Origin: Prolixibacteraceae bacterium
GTDB taxonomy: Bacteria; Bacteroidota; Bacteroidia; Bacteroidales; Prolixibacteraceae
Assembly (NCBI GenBank): GCA_023228025.1
Contig: JALOCD010000106.1
Span: 1 to 14,664 of the forward strand
Reading direction: 5' to 3'
DNA length: 14,664 bases
The translations under genes and the position numbers were made by a program. Under the pieces are notes generated by a model. The model ran no database searches and was not told the DNA's origin. It was given only the letters and a program-made list of their open reading frames with translations. Position 1 is the first letter of the stretch. Every line of letters starts with the position of its first letter. Of the stretch, positions 5,666 to 12,264 are shown piece after piece.

Positions 5666-6940
5666 ATGCTTAGCTTAAAATTTATCCAGGAGAATCCGGA
5701 ATTTGTGATCGAAAGACTCGCTGTCAAACATTTCGATGCACGTGAAATTGTTCAGCAGGTATTGGCACTCTACCAGAAACGTAACGAATACCAGATCGAA
5801 AGTGATGGTTGCAAAGCGGAGATGAACCAATTGTCGAAGGAGATCGGACTCCTGTTTAAGGATGGTAAAACGGAAGAGGCCAACAAAGCCAAAGAGCGGA
5901 CAGTGGTTTTAAAGGAGTTGATCCGTCAGCACGATGAGGATTTTGTAAACATTGATTCCCAGATGGCAGCGCTACAAGTGTTGATGCCCAATCTTCCTTC
6001 CACGCTGGTTCCGGAAGGGAGAACCCCTGAAGACAATCTGGTGGTTGCCTCAGGCGGTACCATTCCGCAACTTCCCGAAGGTTCCAAACCACACTGGGAG
6101 TTGGCTGCCCAATATGACCTGATCGATTTTGAATTGGGCGTGAAAATTACCGGGGCCGGCTTTCCTGTTTACAAAGGTTTCGGCGCCCGAATCCAACGCG
6201 CACTGATTAATTTCTTCCTCGACCAGGCCCGGGGAGCAGGTTACCTCGAAGTTCAACCACCCTATGTTGTGAATGAAGCCTCGGGCTTCGGTACAGGTCA
6301 GTTGCCCGACAAGGAGGGACAGATGTACCACTGCCCCATAGATGGATTGTACCTAATCCCAACCGCTGAAGTTCCGGTCACCAATATCTTCCGGGATGTG
6401 ATTGTAGAGGCAAAGGACCTTCCCATCAAAACGACTGCCTACTCCGCCTGTTTCCGTCGGGAGGCAGGTTCCTACGGAAAGGATGTCCGCGGACTGAACC
6501 GATTGCACCAATTCGACAAAGTGGAAATTGTGCAGATTGCGCATCCTGATAAGTCGTATGAATCATTGGATCAAATGGTCGCGTACGTGAAATCGTTGGT
6601 CGAAAAGCTTGGTTTGCCTTACCGGGTTCTCCGTCTTTGCGGAGGTGATATGGGTTTTACCTCCGCGCTGACTTACGATTTCGAAGTTTGGTCGGCAGGG
6701 CAGGGGCGCTGGCTGGAGGTCTCATCGGTCTCCAATTTTGAGTCGTTCCAGGCCAACCGTCTGAAATTGCGCTACCGCGAAGAGGGCAACAAGAAACCCC
6801 AGCTTGCTCATACCCTGAATGGCAGTGCACTGGCTTTGCCACGGATTGTGGCCTCCATCCTGGAGAACTACCAGACTCCGGAAGGTATCAGGGTGCCGGA
6901 TGTGCTTATCCCCTATATGGGCTGCAATATTATTAATTAA
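5666..6940 (+). CDS. serS: Seryl-tRNA synthetase (class II)
   Basis: 424 aa, the usual length. The enzyme charges tRNA-Ser, and tRNA-Sec where present, with serine via seryl-adenylate in the cytoplasm. The N-terminal tRNA-binding coiled coil spans about residues 28-105. The catalytic domain follows, with GFGARIQRALINFFLD in motif 1 (171-186), TAEVP (233-237), motif 2 FRREAGSYGKDVRGLNRLHQ (263-282) and motif 3 NGSALALPRIVASILENYQ (385-403). ATG 5666 gives the standard MLSLKFIQENPEFVIERL start. The gene follows rplU-rpmA but is separated from it by a terminator. It appears to have its own promoter and a repeat-filled leader. Confidence 0.97.
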   Translation: MLSLKFIQENPEFVIERLAVKHFDAREIVQQVLALYQKRNEYQIESDGCKAEMNQLSKEIGLLFKDGKTEEANKAKERTVVLKELIRQHDEDFVNIDSQMAALQVLMPNLPSTLVPEGRTPEDNLVVASGGTIPQLPEGSKPHWELAAQYDLIDFELGVKITGAGFPVYKGFGARIQRALINFFLDQARGAGYLEVQPPYVVNEASGFGTGQLPDKEGQMYHCPIDGLYLIPTAEVPVTNIFRDVIVEAKDLPIKTTAYSACFRREAGSYGKDVRGLNRLHQFDKVEIVQIAHPDKSYESLDQMVAYVKSLVEKLGLPYRVLRLCGGDMGFTSALTYDFEVWSAGQGRWLEVSSVSNFESFQANRLKLRYREEGNKKPQLAHTLNGSALALPRIVASILENYQTPEGIRVPDVLIPYMGCNIIN

Positions 6941-6944
6941 TAGG

Positions 6945-7133
6945 TTACACAGAGTTTCACAGAGAAGCACAGAGTTACACAGAGGGAAGATTAAGAAGTT
7001 TGAAGGGTCTGAAATGTTTGTCATGTTTGAAGGGTATGCCCAGCACTACATTTTGAACATCATTAACAATAGAATTATTCCAATCTATTTTTTCTCTGTG
7101 CAACTCTGTGCTTCTCTGTGAAACTCTGTGTAA
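6945..7133. repeat. Long near-perfect inverted repeat of decamer units (serS-sdpR gap)
   Basis: Two 40-bp arms (6945-6984 and 7094-7133) are reverse complements with one mismatch. Each arm is four 10-bp units ending in CACAGAG (TTACACAGAG, TTTCACAGAG, AAGCACAGAG, TTACACAGAG). The 109-bp centre holds GTTTGAAGGGT twice (about 6997 and 7022) and no credible gene. The left arm starts 4 nt after the serS stop, and the right arm ends 19 nt before the sdpR promoter. Repeats of this CACAGAG kind are, to my knowledge, common between genes in Bacteroidota genomes. Confidence 0.93.
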
Positions 7134-7152
7134 TAAAATACCTGCACAAATA

Positions 7153-7193
7153 TTTGCATATTCGAAATAATATTTAGATATTTGTCTAAATAT
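7153..7193 (+). promoter_or_regulatory. sdpR promoter with overlapping palindromic operator
   Basis: TTTG at 7153-7156, a 20-nt spacer and GATATTTG at 7177-7184 form a Bacteroidota promoter with one mismatch. A perfect 9-bp inverted repeat, ATATTTAGA (7170-7178) and TCTAAATAT (7185-7193) with 6 nt between, covers the -7 element and the expected start site. A winged-helix ArsR-type dimer binding here would block its own promoter, so negative autoregulation is the natural inference. Confidence 0.7.
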
Positions 7194-7202
7194 CTATTTG
7201 GA

Positions 7203-7460
7203 ATGAATATTTTCTTCAAAGCGTTGAACGATCCTACCCGGCGTGAGATTCTTGAACTGCTAAACAAAGGAGATCTGACTGCAGGGGAGATTGCCGACCG
7301 CTTTAGCATGACAAAACCAAGCATCTCACATCACCTCGACTTGCTGAAACAAGCCGGTCTAGTTGTGAGCATCCGGGAAGGACAGTACATCAAATATTCG
7401 ATCAATACCACGGTATTTGATGGGGTGGTGATGTGGTTGATGCAGTTTAAGAAAATGTGA
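7203..7460 (+). CDS. sdpR: SdpR-family ArsR-type winged-helix autorepressor
   Basis: 85 aa from ATG 7203. The start MNIFFKALNDPTRREILELL, the recognition region GEIADRFSMTKPSISHHLDLLKQAGLV and the beta-wing REGQYIKYSINTTVFDGVV are those of SdpR-like members of the ArsR family. No metal-binding cysteines are present. In Bacillus subtilis SdpR represses its own operon and is held at the membrane by SdpI once toxin arrives. An SdpI-type gene lies 1.8 kb downstream here, on the same strand. An upstream TTG (7182) is open in frame but lies inside the operator and adds residues foreign to the family. The final codon and stop (ATGTGA) lie within a copy of the GTGAAAATTGGGAAATG repeat. Family assignment is firm; the exact signal is unknown. 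Confidence 0.87.
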   Translation: MNIFFKALNDPTRREILELLNKGDLTAGEIADRFSMTKPSISHHLDLLKQAGLVVSIREGQYIKYSINTTVFDGVVMWLMQFKKM

Positions 7461-7627
7461 AAATTGGGAAATGTGGAAATGTGACCCTTCAGCTACGGTC
7501 AGGAGTCAAAACTCTGATGGTCATAATTGTCTTAATTGTCATGCGATAAGTGGAAAGAAGAGAGATAGACAGAAATAAATGGAAATATATTGAAATAAGT
7601 TGCAATAGATTCTTATGAAATAAATAG
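7457..7627 (+). repeat. Three-module repeat leader upstream of the hydrolase
   Basis: Module 1 (7457-7484) is an exact 28-bp match to 4676-4703 and overlaps the sdpR stop. Module 2 (7515-7531) is GATGGTCATAATTGTCT, followed by a second TTAATTGTC. Module 3 is two 20-bp units at 7572-7591 and 7592-7611, GAAATAAATGGAAATATATT and GAAATAAGTTGCAATAGATT, with a partial third (GAAATAAATAG, 7617-7627). All three modules recur in the same order before sdpI. No clear TAnnTTTG promoter is visible in this 182-bp gap. Confidence 0.75.
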
Positions 7628-7642
7628 TTTAAAGTAGAAAAC

Positions 7643-9040
7643 ATGAAAAACATTGCAGTATTATTGGTTTTGGTAATTTCCACCATTGGTTTAAAAGGGC
7701 AGGAAATTACAGGTCAGTGGAATGGCGCCTTGAAGGTGCAGGGGATGCAGTTGAGGATTGTCTTCAACATCACCGGAAATGACAAGGGCTACAGTTCGAC
7801 CATGGACAGTCCGGACCAGGGTGCCAAGGGCATTCCGGTTACAATGACCACGTTCACAGATTCAAGGCTGAAGCTGGAAATCCCCACCATGAGAATTGAA
7901 TACAACGGTGAATTGAAGGAGAATGTTATCACAGGTACTTTCAAACAGAACGGGATGGAGTTTCCAATGAACCTATCAAAAGAGAAAATCGAAAAACAGG
8001 TTGTAAAACGGTCGCAGAACCCCGTTCAGCCCTATCCTTACTATTCGGAAGAGGTGACCTTCCCGAACGCCAAAGCCGGCATCACCCTGGCCGGGACCCT
8101 AACCATGCCTGCCAAAGAGGGAAAATTTCCTGCCGTCATCCTGATCACCGGCAGCGGACCTCAAAACAGGGATGAGGAGCTGATGGGGCACAAACCCTTT
8201 CTGGTGGTTTCCGATTACCTGACCAGGCAAGGTATCTCCGTGTTAAGATACGACGACAGGGGAGTTGGCCAGTCGAAGGGCATTTTTAAAACTGCAACTA
8301 CCGTGGATTTTGCATCGGATGTTGAAAGCGCCATCGCTTATCTTAAAGGCAGAAAAGAGATTGATCCCAAAAAGATTGGACTAGTTGGTCACAGTGAAGG
8401 AGGGATCATTGCGCCAATGGTCTCAGCCAGGAACAAAGATGTGAGTTTTATCGTTTTGCTTGCCGGTACTGGCATTCGTGGCGATAAATTGTTGTTGCTT
8501 CAGCAAGAACTTGTAGCTAAAGCTGCCGGTGTAGCTGAAACCGAGATTCAAAAATCCAGGGAAATAAATACCAAAGCATTTGAGATCGTAATAAAATCAG
8601 TCGATGCTGAACCCTTAAAAGCAGATTTGAGAAAATTTCTTGCGGAATCCATGAAGAATAGTCCGGATTATGCCAAACCAAAGGGGGTGACAGATGAGGA
8701 TTTTCTATCACTTCAGGTAAATCAGATAACCAGTCCTTGGATGCTCTATTTTATCAAATATGATCCGGCGATTGCGTTGGAAAAGGTGAAATGTCCGGTT
8801 TTGGCAGTTAACGGAGATAAGGATTTGCAAGTTCCATCAAAAGTCAACCTCCCGGCTATCGAAAAGGCATTGAAAAAGGGAGGTAATCGGCAGGTTACTA
8901 CTATTGAATTTCCTGGATTGAACCATCTTTTCCAGGAATGTAAAACCGGTTCGCCAACCGAATATGCCGAAATTGACCAGACATTTTCCCCTGTAGCCCT
9001 GGATGCGGTCACCAAATGGATTTTGTTGAAGACGAAGTGA
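7643..9040 (+). CDS. Secreted alpha/beta hydrolase (serine hydrolase, acyl-peptidase/esterase type)
   Basis: 465 aa. Residues 1-19 (MKNIAVLLVLVISTIGLKG) are a signal peptide, so export from the cytoplasm is expected. Residues 20-115 form a beta-rich domain (GQWNGALKVQG onward) often fused to these hydrolases in Bacteroidota. The alpha/beta hydrolase fold follows: the oxyanion region ITGSGPQNRDEE (168-179), YDDRGVGQS (203-211), the nucleophile S251 in GHSEGG, then D394 in GDKD and H428 in GLNH as the likely remaining triad members. Substrate cannot be read; peptidase, ester or lactone cleavage are all possible. It lies between the SdpR and SdpI homologues on the same strand, 182 bp and 208 bp from them, which suggests shared control without tight operon spacing. 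Confidence 0.9.
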   Translation: MKNIAVLLVLVISTIGLKGQEITGQWNGALKVQGMQLRIVFNITGNDKGYSSTMDSPDQGAKGIPVTMTTFTDSRLKLEIPTMRIEYNGELKENVITGTFKQNGMEFPMNLSKEKIEKQVVKRSQNPVQPYPYYSEEVTFPNAKAGITLAGTLTMPAKEGKFPAVILITGSGPQNRDEELMGHKPFLVVSDYLTRQGISVLRYDDRGVGQSKGIFKTATTVDFASDVESAIAYLKGRKEIDPKKIGLVGHSEGGIIAPMVSARNKDVSFIVLLAGTGIRGDKLLLLQQELVAKAAGVAETEIQKSREINTKAFEIVIKSVDAEPLKADLRKFLAESMKNSPDYAKPKGVTDEDFLSLQVNQITSPWMLYFIKYDPAIALEKVKCPVLAVNGDKDLQVPSKVNLPAIEKALKKGGNRQVTTIEFPGLNHLFQECKTGSPTEYAEIDQTFSPVALDAVTKWILLKTK

Positions 9041-9057
9041 TGATGCAAGGATGACTA

Positions 9058-9248
9058 ATTTGGAAATTGGAAAATGTGAAAATTGGGAAATGAAAGAGTT
9101 ACTGATGAGCTGATCTATAACAGTGACAATGTGAATTAGAAATCATTTCCTACCGAATATTTTGATTGTCTAGATGGTCATCATTGTCCTGATAAATAGC
9201 GAAATAGATAGTAATTGATTGAAATAAATAGTAATAGATTGAAATAGC
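9058..9248 (+). repeat. Three-module repeat leader upstream of sdpI
   Basis: The same modules as before the hydrolase. Module 1 is GTGAAAATTGGGAAATG (9076-9092) within related GGAAATTGGAAAATG repeats. Module 2 is GATGGTCATCATTGTCCT (9173-9190). Module 3 is GAAATAGATAGTAATTGATT (9201-9220) and GAAATAAATAGTAATAGATT (9221-9240), then a partial GAAATAGC directly before the ATG. In this leader the module 3 array touches the start codon. The stretch 9093-9172 shows nothing else I can name. Confidence 0.75.
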
Positions 9249-9890
9249 ATGAAAAAAGAAAAAATTATTCAGGAACTGGTTTTGATTGTTCTAACCCTGC
9301 TTCCGATCCTTTACCTGGCATTCAATTGGAGCGCTTTGCCCGAGTCTATGCCGGTACATTTTGATGTTCATGGGAATCCCAATGGATTTGGCTCCAGATT
9401 GGTTTACGTCTTTATGCCAATAGGCCTCTATTTCCTAATGCTGGTACTTCCTAAAATTGATCCGCGCAAGGCGAACTATGTTGTTTTTGAAGGGAGTTAT
9501 TACCGGATCAGGCTTATCATGGCAATATTCATCGGACTGCTTGATTCGATGGTGATTTGGGGAGTTGTTAGCAATAACAATGTTATACATAAATTACTGC
9601 CAATTACCATTTTCTTACTCCTTATGCTGATAGGCAACTACATGGGTAATTTCCGGCCAAACTATTTTGTGGGGATCAAAGTGCCATGGACGCTCAATAG
9701 CGACGAAGTTTGGGTCCGCACACATAAGCTGGCCGGAAAGCTTTGGTTTTGGGGAAGTCTGGCAGGGATGGCACTCTATTTTGTTGTGCCAAGTCCTGAG
9801 TGGGTCTTTGTACCATTGGTGGTCATTCTGGTTGTGGTGCCCATTGTTTATTCGTATGTGATTTATCAGAAGGTGGGGGACAAGAGGTAA
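9249..9890 (+). CDS. sdpI: SdpI-family integral membrane protein (DUF1648 + SdpI)
   Basis: 213 aa with about six membrane segments (near 5-26, 51-69, 87-107, 114-133, 165-181 and 185-207). The DUF1648 signature follows the first segment: W27-SALPESMPVHFDVHGNPNGFGS. The SdpI signature lies after the fourth: GNYMGNFRPNYFVGIKVPWTLNSDE-VWVRTHKLAGKLW (129-166, split for length). In Bacillus, SdpI protects against the SdpC toxin and relays its presence by sequestering SdpR. Here an SdpR-type repressor lies upstream, supporting a signalling pair. No toxin, SdpA or SdpB gene lies in the window, so an immunity role is not shown. A generic envelope-stress or antimicrobial-peptide role is equally possible. 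Confidence 0.87.
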   Translation: MKKEKIIQELVLIVLTLLPILYLAFNWSALPESMPVHFDVHGNPNGFGSRLVYVFMPIGLYFLMLVLPKIDPRKANYVVFEGSYYRIRLIMAIFIGLLDSMVIWGVVSNNNVIHKLLPITIFLLLMLIGNYMGNFRPNYFVGIKVPWTLNSDEVWVRTHKLAGKLWFWGSLAGMALYFVVPSPEWVFVPLVVILVVVPIVYSYVIYQKVGDKR

Positions 9891-9929
9891 TCTGTATACA
9901 ATGGACTATTTCTTGCCTGATTGGCATAG

Positions 9930-10145
9930 TTTGGCATAGTTGACCTGATTATCAGATCATTCCAAACAAAAGCATATGCCAAAAATTATGTTCAGGAAGT
10001 TAATGATGAGATAATAGGTGTTCAGGTGGTTGGCGAAAGCTCACCTTTCAGGGTAGGTATAAAATGCGATAATTATGAAGAGGCGCTAGGGATTAAGAAA
10101 AAATTTATTGAAAAATATCCGGATTGCTGGATCTTACGGAATTGA
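9930..10145 (+). pseudogene. Remnant of a SPOR-domain protein
   Basis: The frame from 9930 to the TGA at 10143-10145 encodes 71 residues that read as a SPOR (peptidoglycan-binding) repeat: IIRSFQTKAYAKNYVQEVND, then VQVVGESSPFRVGIKCDNYE, then EALGIKKKFIEKYPDCWILR. There is no ATG, GTG or TTG start in frame, and a TAG (9927-9929) closes it upstream. Only about 40 bp separates it from sdpI, so any N-terminal part is lost. Directly before it, TTGGCATAGT occurs twice in tandem (9921-9940), a 10-bp duplication that would shift any reading frame. SPOR assignment rests on my reading of the pattern. Confidence 0.6.
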
Positions 10146-10235
10146 TCTTAAAGTGGAACTTTGGCTATATTATCAGTGCCAATGACTTTGTCTCATTTCA
10201 ATGTGCATTTTTAATTTTGAAAACAGTCACTTCAA

Positions 10236-10266
10236 TTGAACGCCTATCCATATTTTTTTATCTTTG
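10236..10266 (+). promoter_or_regulatory. Promoter of the permease-lipoprotein operon
   Basis: TTG at 10236-10238, a 20-nt spacer and TATCTTTG at 10259-10266, an exact TAnnTTTG match. Transcription should start near 10271, leaving a leader of about 72 nt that contains the hairpin at 10309-10342. The stretch 10146-10235 shows nothing else I can identify. Confidence 0.8.
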
Positions 10267-10308
10267 TAGATAGTCCTTTTTTGAAGTTTCACTGAAAATA
10301 GTTATTAA

Positions 10309-10342
10309 AGGGCTAATGATCGTATTTTCCAAAATTAGCCCT
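10309..10342 (+). promoter_or_regulatory. Perfect 9-bp hairpin touching the permease start codon
   Basis: AGGGCTAAT (10309-10317) and ATTAGCCCT (10334-10342) are exact inverted repeats with a 16-nt loop. The second arm ends on the base before ATG 10343. In the mRNA this stem would sit where the 30S subunit must bind, so it could limit translation. No T-tract follows, so it is not a terminator. Confidence 0.6.
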
Positions 10343-11812
10343 ATGAACCAACTTTTTAGAAGAAAATCTGTATCCATTCTTTTGGCCGAGGCTAAAACGG
10401 ATGAACATAAATTTAACCGCGCCCTCACCGCAAGAAACCTGGTCACCCTGGGAATTGGAGCCATCATCGGGACCGGAATATTCGTATTAACAGGCACTGC
10501 AGCAGCTAATTATGCTGGACCATCGATTGTCCTTTCCTTTATTTTCTCTGCCTTGGGATGCGTATTTGCCGGATTGTGTTATGCCGAATTTGCCTCCATG
10601 ATTCCCATTGCCGGCAGTGCTTACACCTACGCATATGCTACACTGGGTGAGTTTTTGGCCTGGATCATCGGCTGGGACCTTATACTGGAGTATCTTTTTG
10701 CTTCTTCCACCGTAGCAGTAGGATGGTCGGGTTATTTTGTCAGTTTTCTGAAAGATTTTAATATCATCATTCCCCATGAGCTATGTTCGGCTCCCTTCAA
10801 CCATGTAATTGGACAAGGTTGGGAAAGAACTGGAAGTATTCTGAACTTTCCTGCTGTTGCGCTGGTGCTCCTTATTACTGTGCTGTTGGTAATTGGAATC
10901 CGCGAATCCAGTAGGTTCAACAATGTGATTGTGATTATTAAACTAACGGTCATCTTGCTTTTTATAGGGTTTGGCATCTCCTTTATCCATGTTGAAAACT
11001 GGCATCCTTTTATTCCTGAAAATACAGGTACATTCGGCGCCTTCGGGATATCAGGTATCTTCACCGGTGCTGGGGTGATTTTCTTTGCCTATATTGGATT
11101 TGATGCGCTCTCCACCGCTGCGCAGGAAACCAGAAATCCGGCAAAGGATATGCCTATCGGGATACTTTGGTCCCTGGTCATCTGTACGGTACTGTATGTC
11201 GCGGTAGCAGGTGTCATGACCGGTATGGTCAATTATAAAGAACTGAATGTATCGGCGCCAATCGCGGTTGCGATAGACAGTGCAGGCGCTGCTTTGGTTT
11301 GGTTACGTCCCTTTATCAAAATTGGTGCATTGGCCGGATTAAGTTCCGTGGTACTCGTAATGTTGATGGCCCAACCAAGGATTTTCTATACCATGGCAAA
11401 AGATGGACTGTTGCCTCCCGCTTTCACGGTAGTACATAAGAAATTCAAGACACCATACATCACAACCATTGTCACCGGCGCTGTTGCAGCATTGATTGCC
11501 GGGATATTCCCTATTGGCGTTCTTGGCGAATTGGTTTCCATCGGTACGTTGCTGGCTTTTGTGATCGTGTGTGCCGGGATTATTATTTTGAGAAGAACCG
11601 ATCCCGATGCAGTGAGGCCTTTTCGCACTCCGTTTGTACCGTGGTTTCCCATTTTGGGTATGCTAATCTGTTTGGCACAGATGGCTGCTCTACCTTTCGA
11701 TACCTGGATGCGATTGATTATCTGGATGGCATTGGGCATGTTAATCTATTTTCTTTATGGGAAAAGAAGGAGCAAAGTGTTTATCAATCAATCAAATCAA
11801 GAAATAAAATGA
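10343..11812 (+). CDS. APC-family amino acid permease (cationic amino acid transporter type)
   Basis: 489 aa with about 12 hydrophobic segments; an inner-membrane secondary transporter importing amino acids. The first segment carries the substrate-binding GIGAIIGTGIFVLTG (37-51). FAGLCYAEFASMIPIAGSAY and the FFAYIGFDALSTAAQETRNP segment (about 249-268) are strongly characteristic of the CAT/YfnA-like branch. I start at ATG 10343 (MNQLFRRKSVSILLAEA), the usual beginning in this branch. The ATG at 10316 is in frame but lies within the hairpin arm and adds nine atypical residues. The TGA overlaps the ATG of the following lipoprotein (ATGA, 11809-11812), so the two are probably translationally coupled. 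The exact substrate cannot be read from sequence. Confidence 0.92.
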   Translation: MNQLFRRKSVSILLAEAKTDEHKFNRALTARNLVTLGIGAIIGTGIFVLTGTAAANYAGPSIVLSFIFSALGCVFAGLCYAEFASMIPIAGSAYTYAYATLGEFLAWIIGWDLILEYLFASSTVAVGWSGYFVSFLKDFNIIIPHELCSAPFNHVIGQGWERTGSILNFPAVALVLLITVLLVIGIRESSRFNNVIVIIKLTVILLFIGFGISFIHVENWHPFIPENTGTFGAFGISGIFTGAGVIFFAYIGFDALSTAAQETRNPAKDMPIGILWSLVICTVLYVAVAGVMTGMVNYKELNVSAPIAVAIDSAGAALVWLRPFIKIGALAGLSSVVLVMLMAQPRIFYTMAKDGLLPPAFTVVHKKFKTPYITTIVTGAVAALIAGIFPIGVLGELVSIGTLLAFVIVCAGIIILRRTDPDAVRPFRTPFVPWFPILGMLICLAQMAALPFDTWMRLIIWMALGMLIYFLYGKRRSKVFINQSNQEIK

Positions 11813-12264
11813 AGATCGTACTTAAATTGATTTTGCCCGTTTTACTTGTATTGGTCAATGTCTCGTGTAAAAAGAACAGCACAACCGATGGATCTCCCGT
11901 CGTTGTTCCGGATACGACAAAACCAACGATTAGCCTGGTAGATCCGACCGCCAGCAAGATTATCACATTGGGTACTTCGATGCATCTTCAAATGGATTTG
12001 AGCGACAATGTTGAGCTAAAATCGTATAAAGTTACCATCTCAAAGAGTTTGAAAGGGGTTACAACATCGGATTGGGCCTATACCAACACCTGGACCATAC
12101 CCTCCGGGAAAAAGACTTTAGCTGTCAATCACAACGAAATATTGGTCCCCTTAACCTTTACCGGGAATCAGGTTACGCTGGGGAATTACGATATGCTGAT
12201 AACTTGCACGGATCTTGCCGGGAATGAGGCCACAAGTTCGATAGTCGTTGTGTTCTCTAAGTAG
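11809..12264 (+). CDS. Lipoprotein with Ig-like fold (DUF4625-like)
   Basis: 151 aa. The signal peptide ends in a lipobox-like LVNVSC, so C20 should be lipidated and the protein anchored in an envelope membrane. After a Ser/Thr/Pro-rich linker (to about residue 45) comes a domain reading DTTKPTISLVDPTASKIITL, then LSDNVELKSYKVTIS, a tryptophan-rich middle, and ITCTDLAGNEATSSIVV at the end. This pattern of an Ig-like beta sandwich with a DNVEL/DLAGN signature fits DUF4625 proteins. The ATG overlaps the permease stop by 4 nt. The larger open frame upstream (from 11569) is only a shadow of permease coding sequence. Function is unknown; the coupling hints at a role near the transporter. Confidence 0.85.
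   Translation: MKIVLKLILPVLLVLVNVSCKKNSTTDGSPVVVPDTTKPTISLVDPTASKIITLGTSMHLQMDLSDNVELKSYKVTISKSLKGVTTSDWAYTNTWTIPSGKKTLAVNHNEILVPLTFTGNQVTLGNYDMLITCTDLAGNEATSSIVVVFSK

Noticed and set aside
6819..7121. Plus-strand frame of about 100 aa crossing the serS end
   Set aside because: It is out of frame with serS and then runs through the CACAGAG repeat region; no domain is recognisable.
7182..7202. TTG start for the SdpR homologue
   Set aside because: It lies inside the promoter and operator, at or before the expected transcription start, and adds residues not found in the family.
10316..10342. ATG 10316 as permease start
   Set aside because: It falls in the hairpin arm and adds nine residues before the typical MNQLFRRKS start.
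11569..11808. Extended N-terminus for the lipoprotein frame
   Set aside because: The added residues are permease coding sequence read in another frame; the signal peptide and lipobox begin at ATG 11809.
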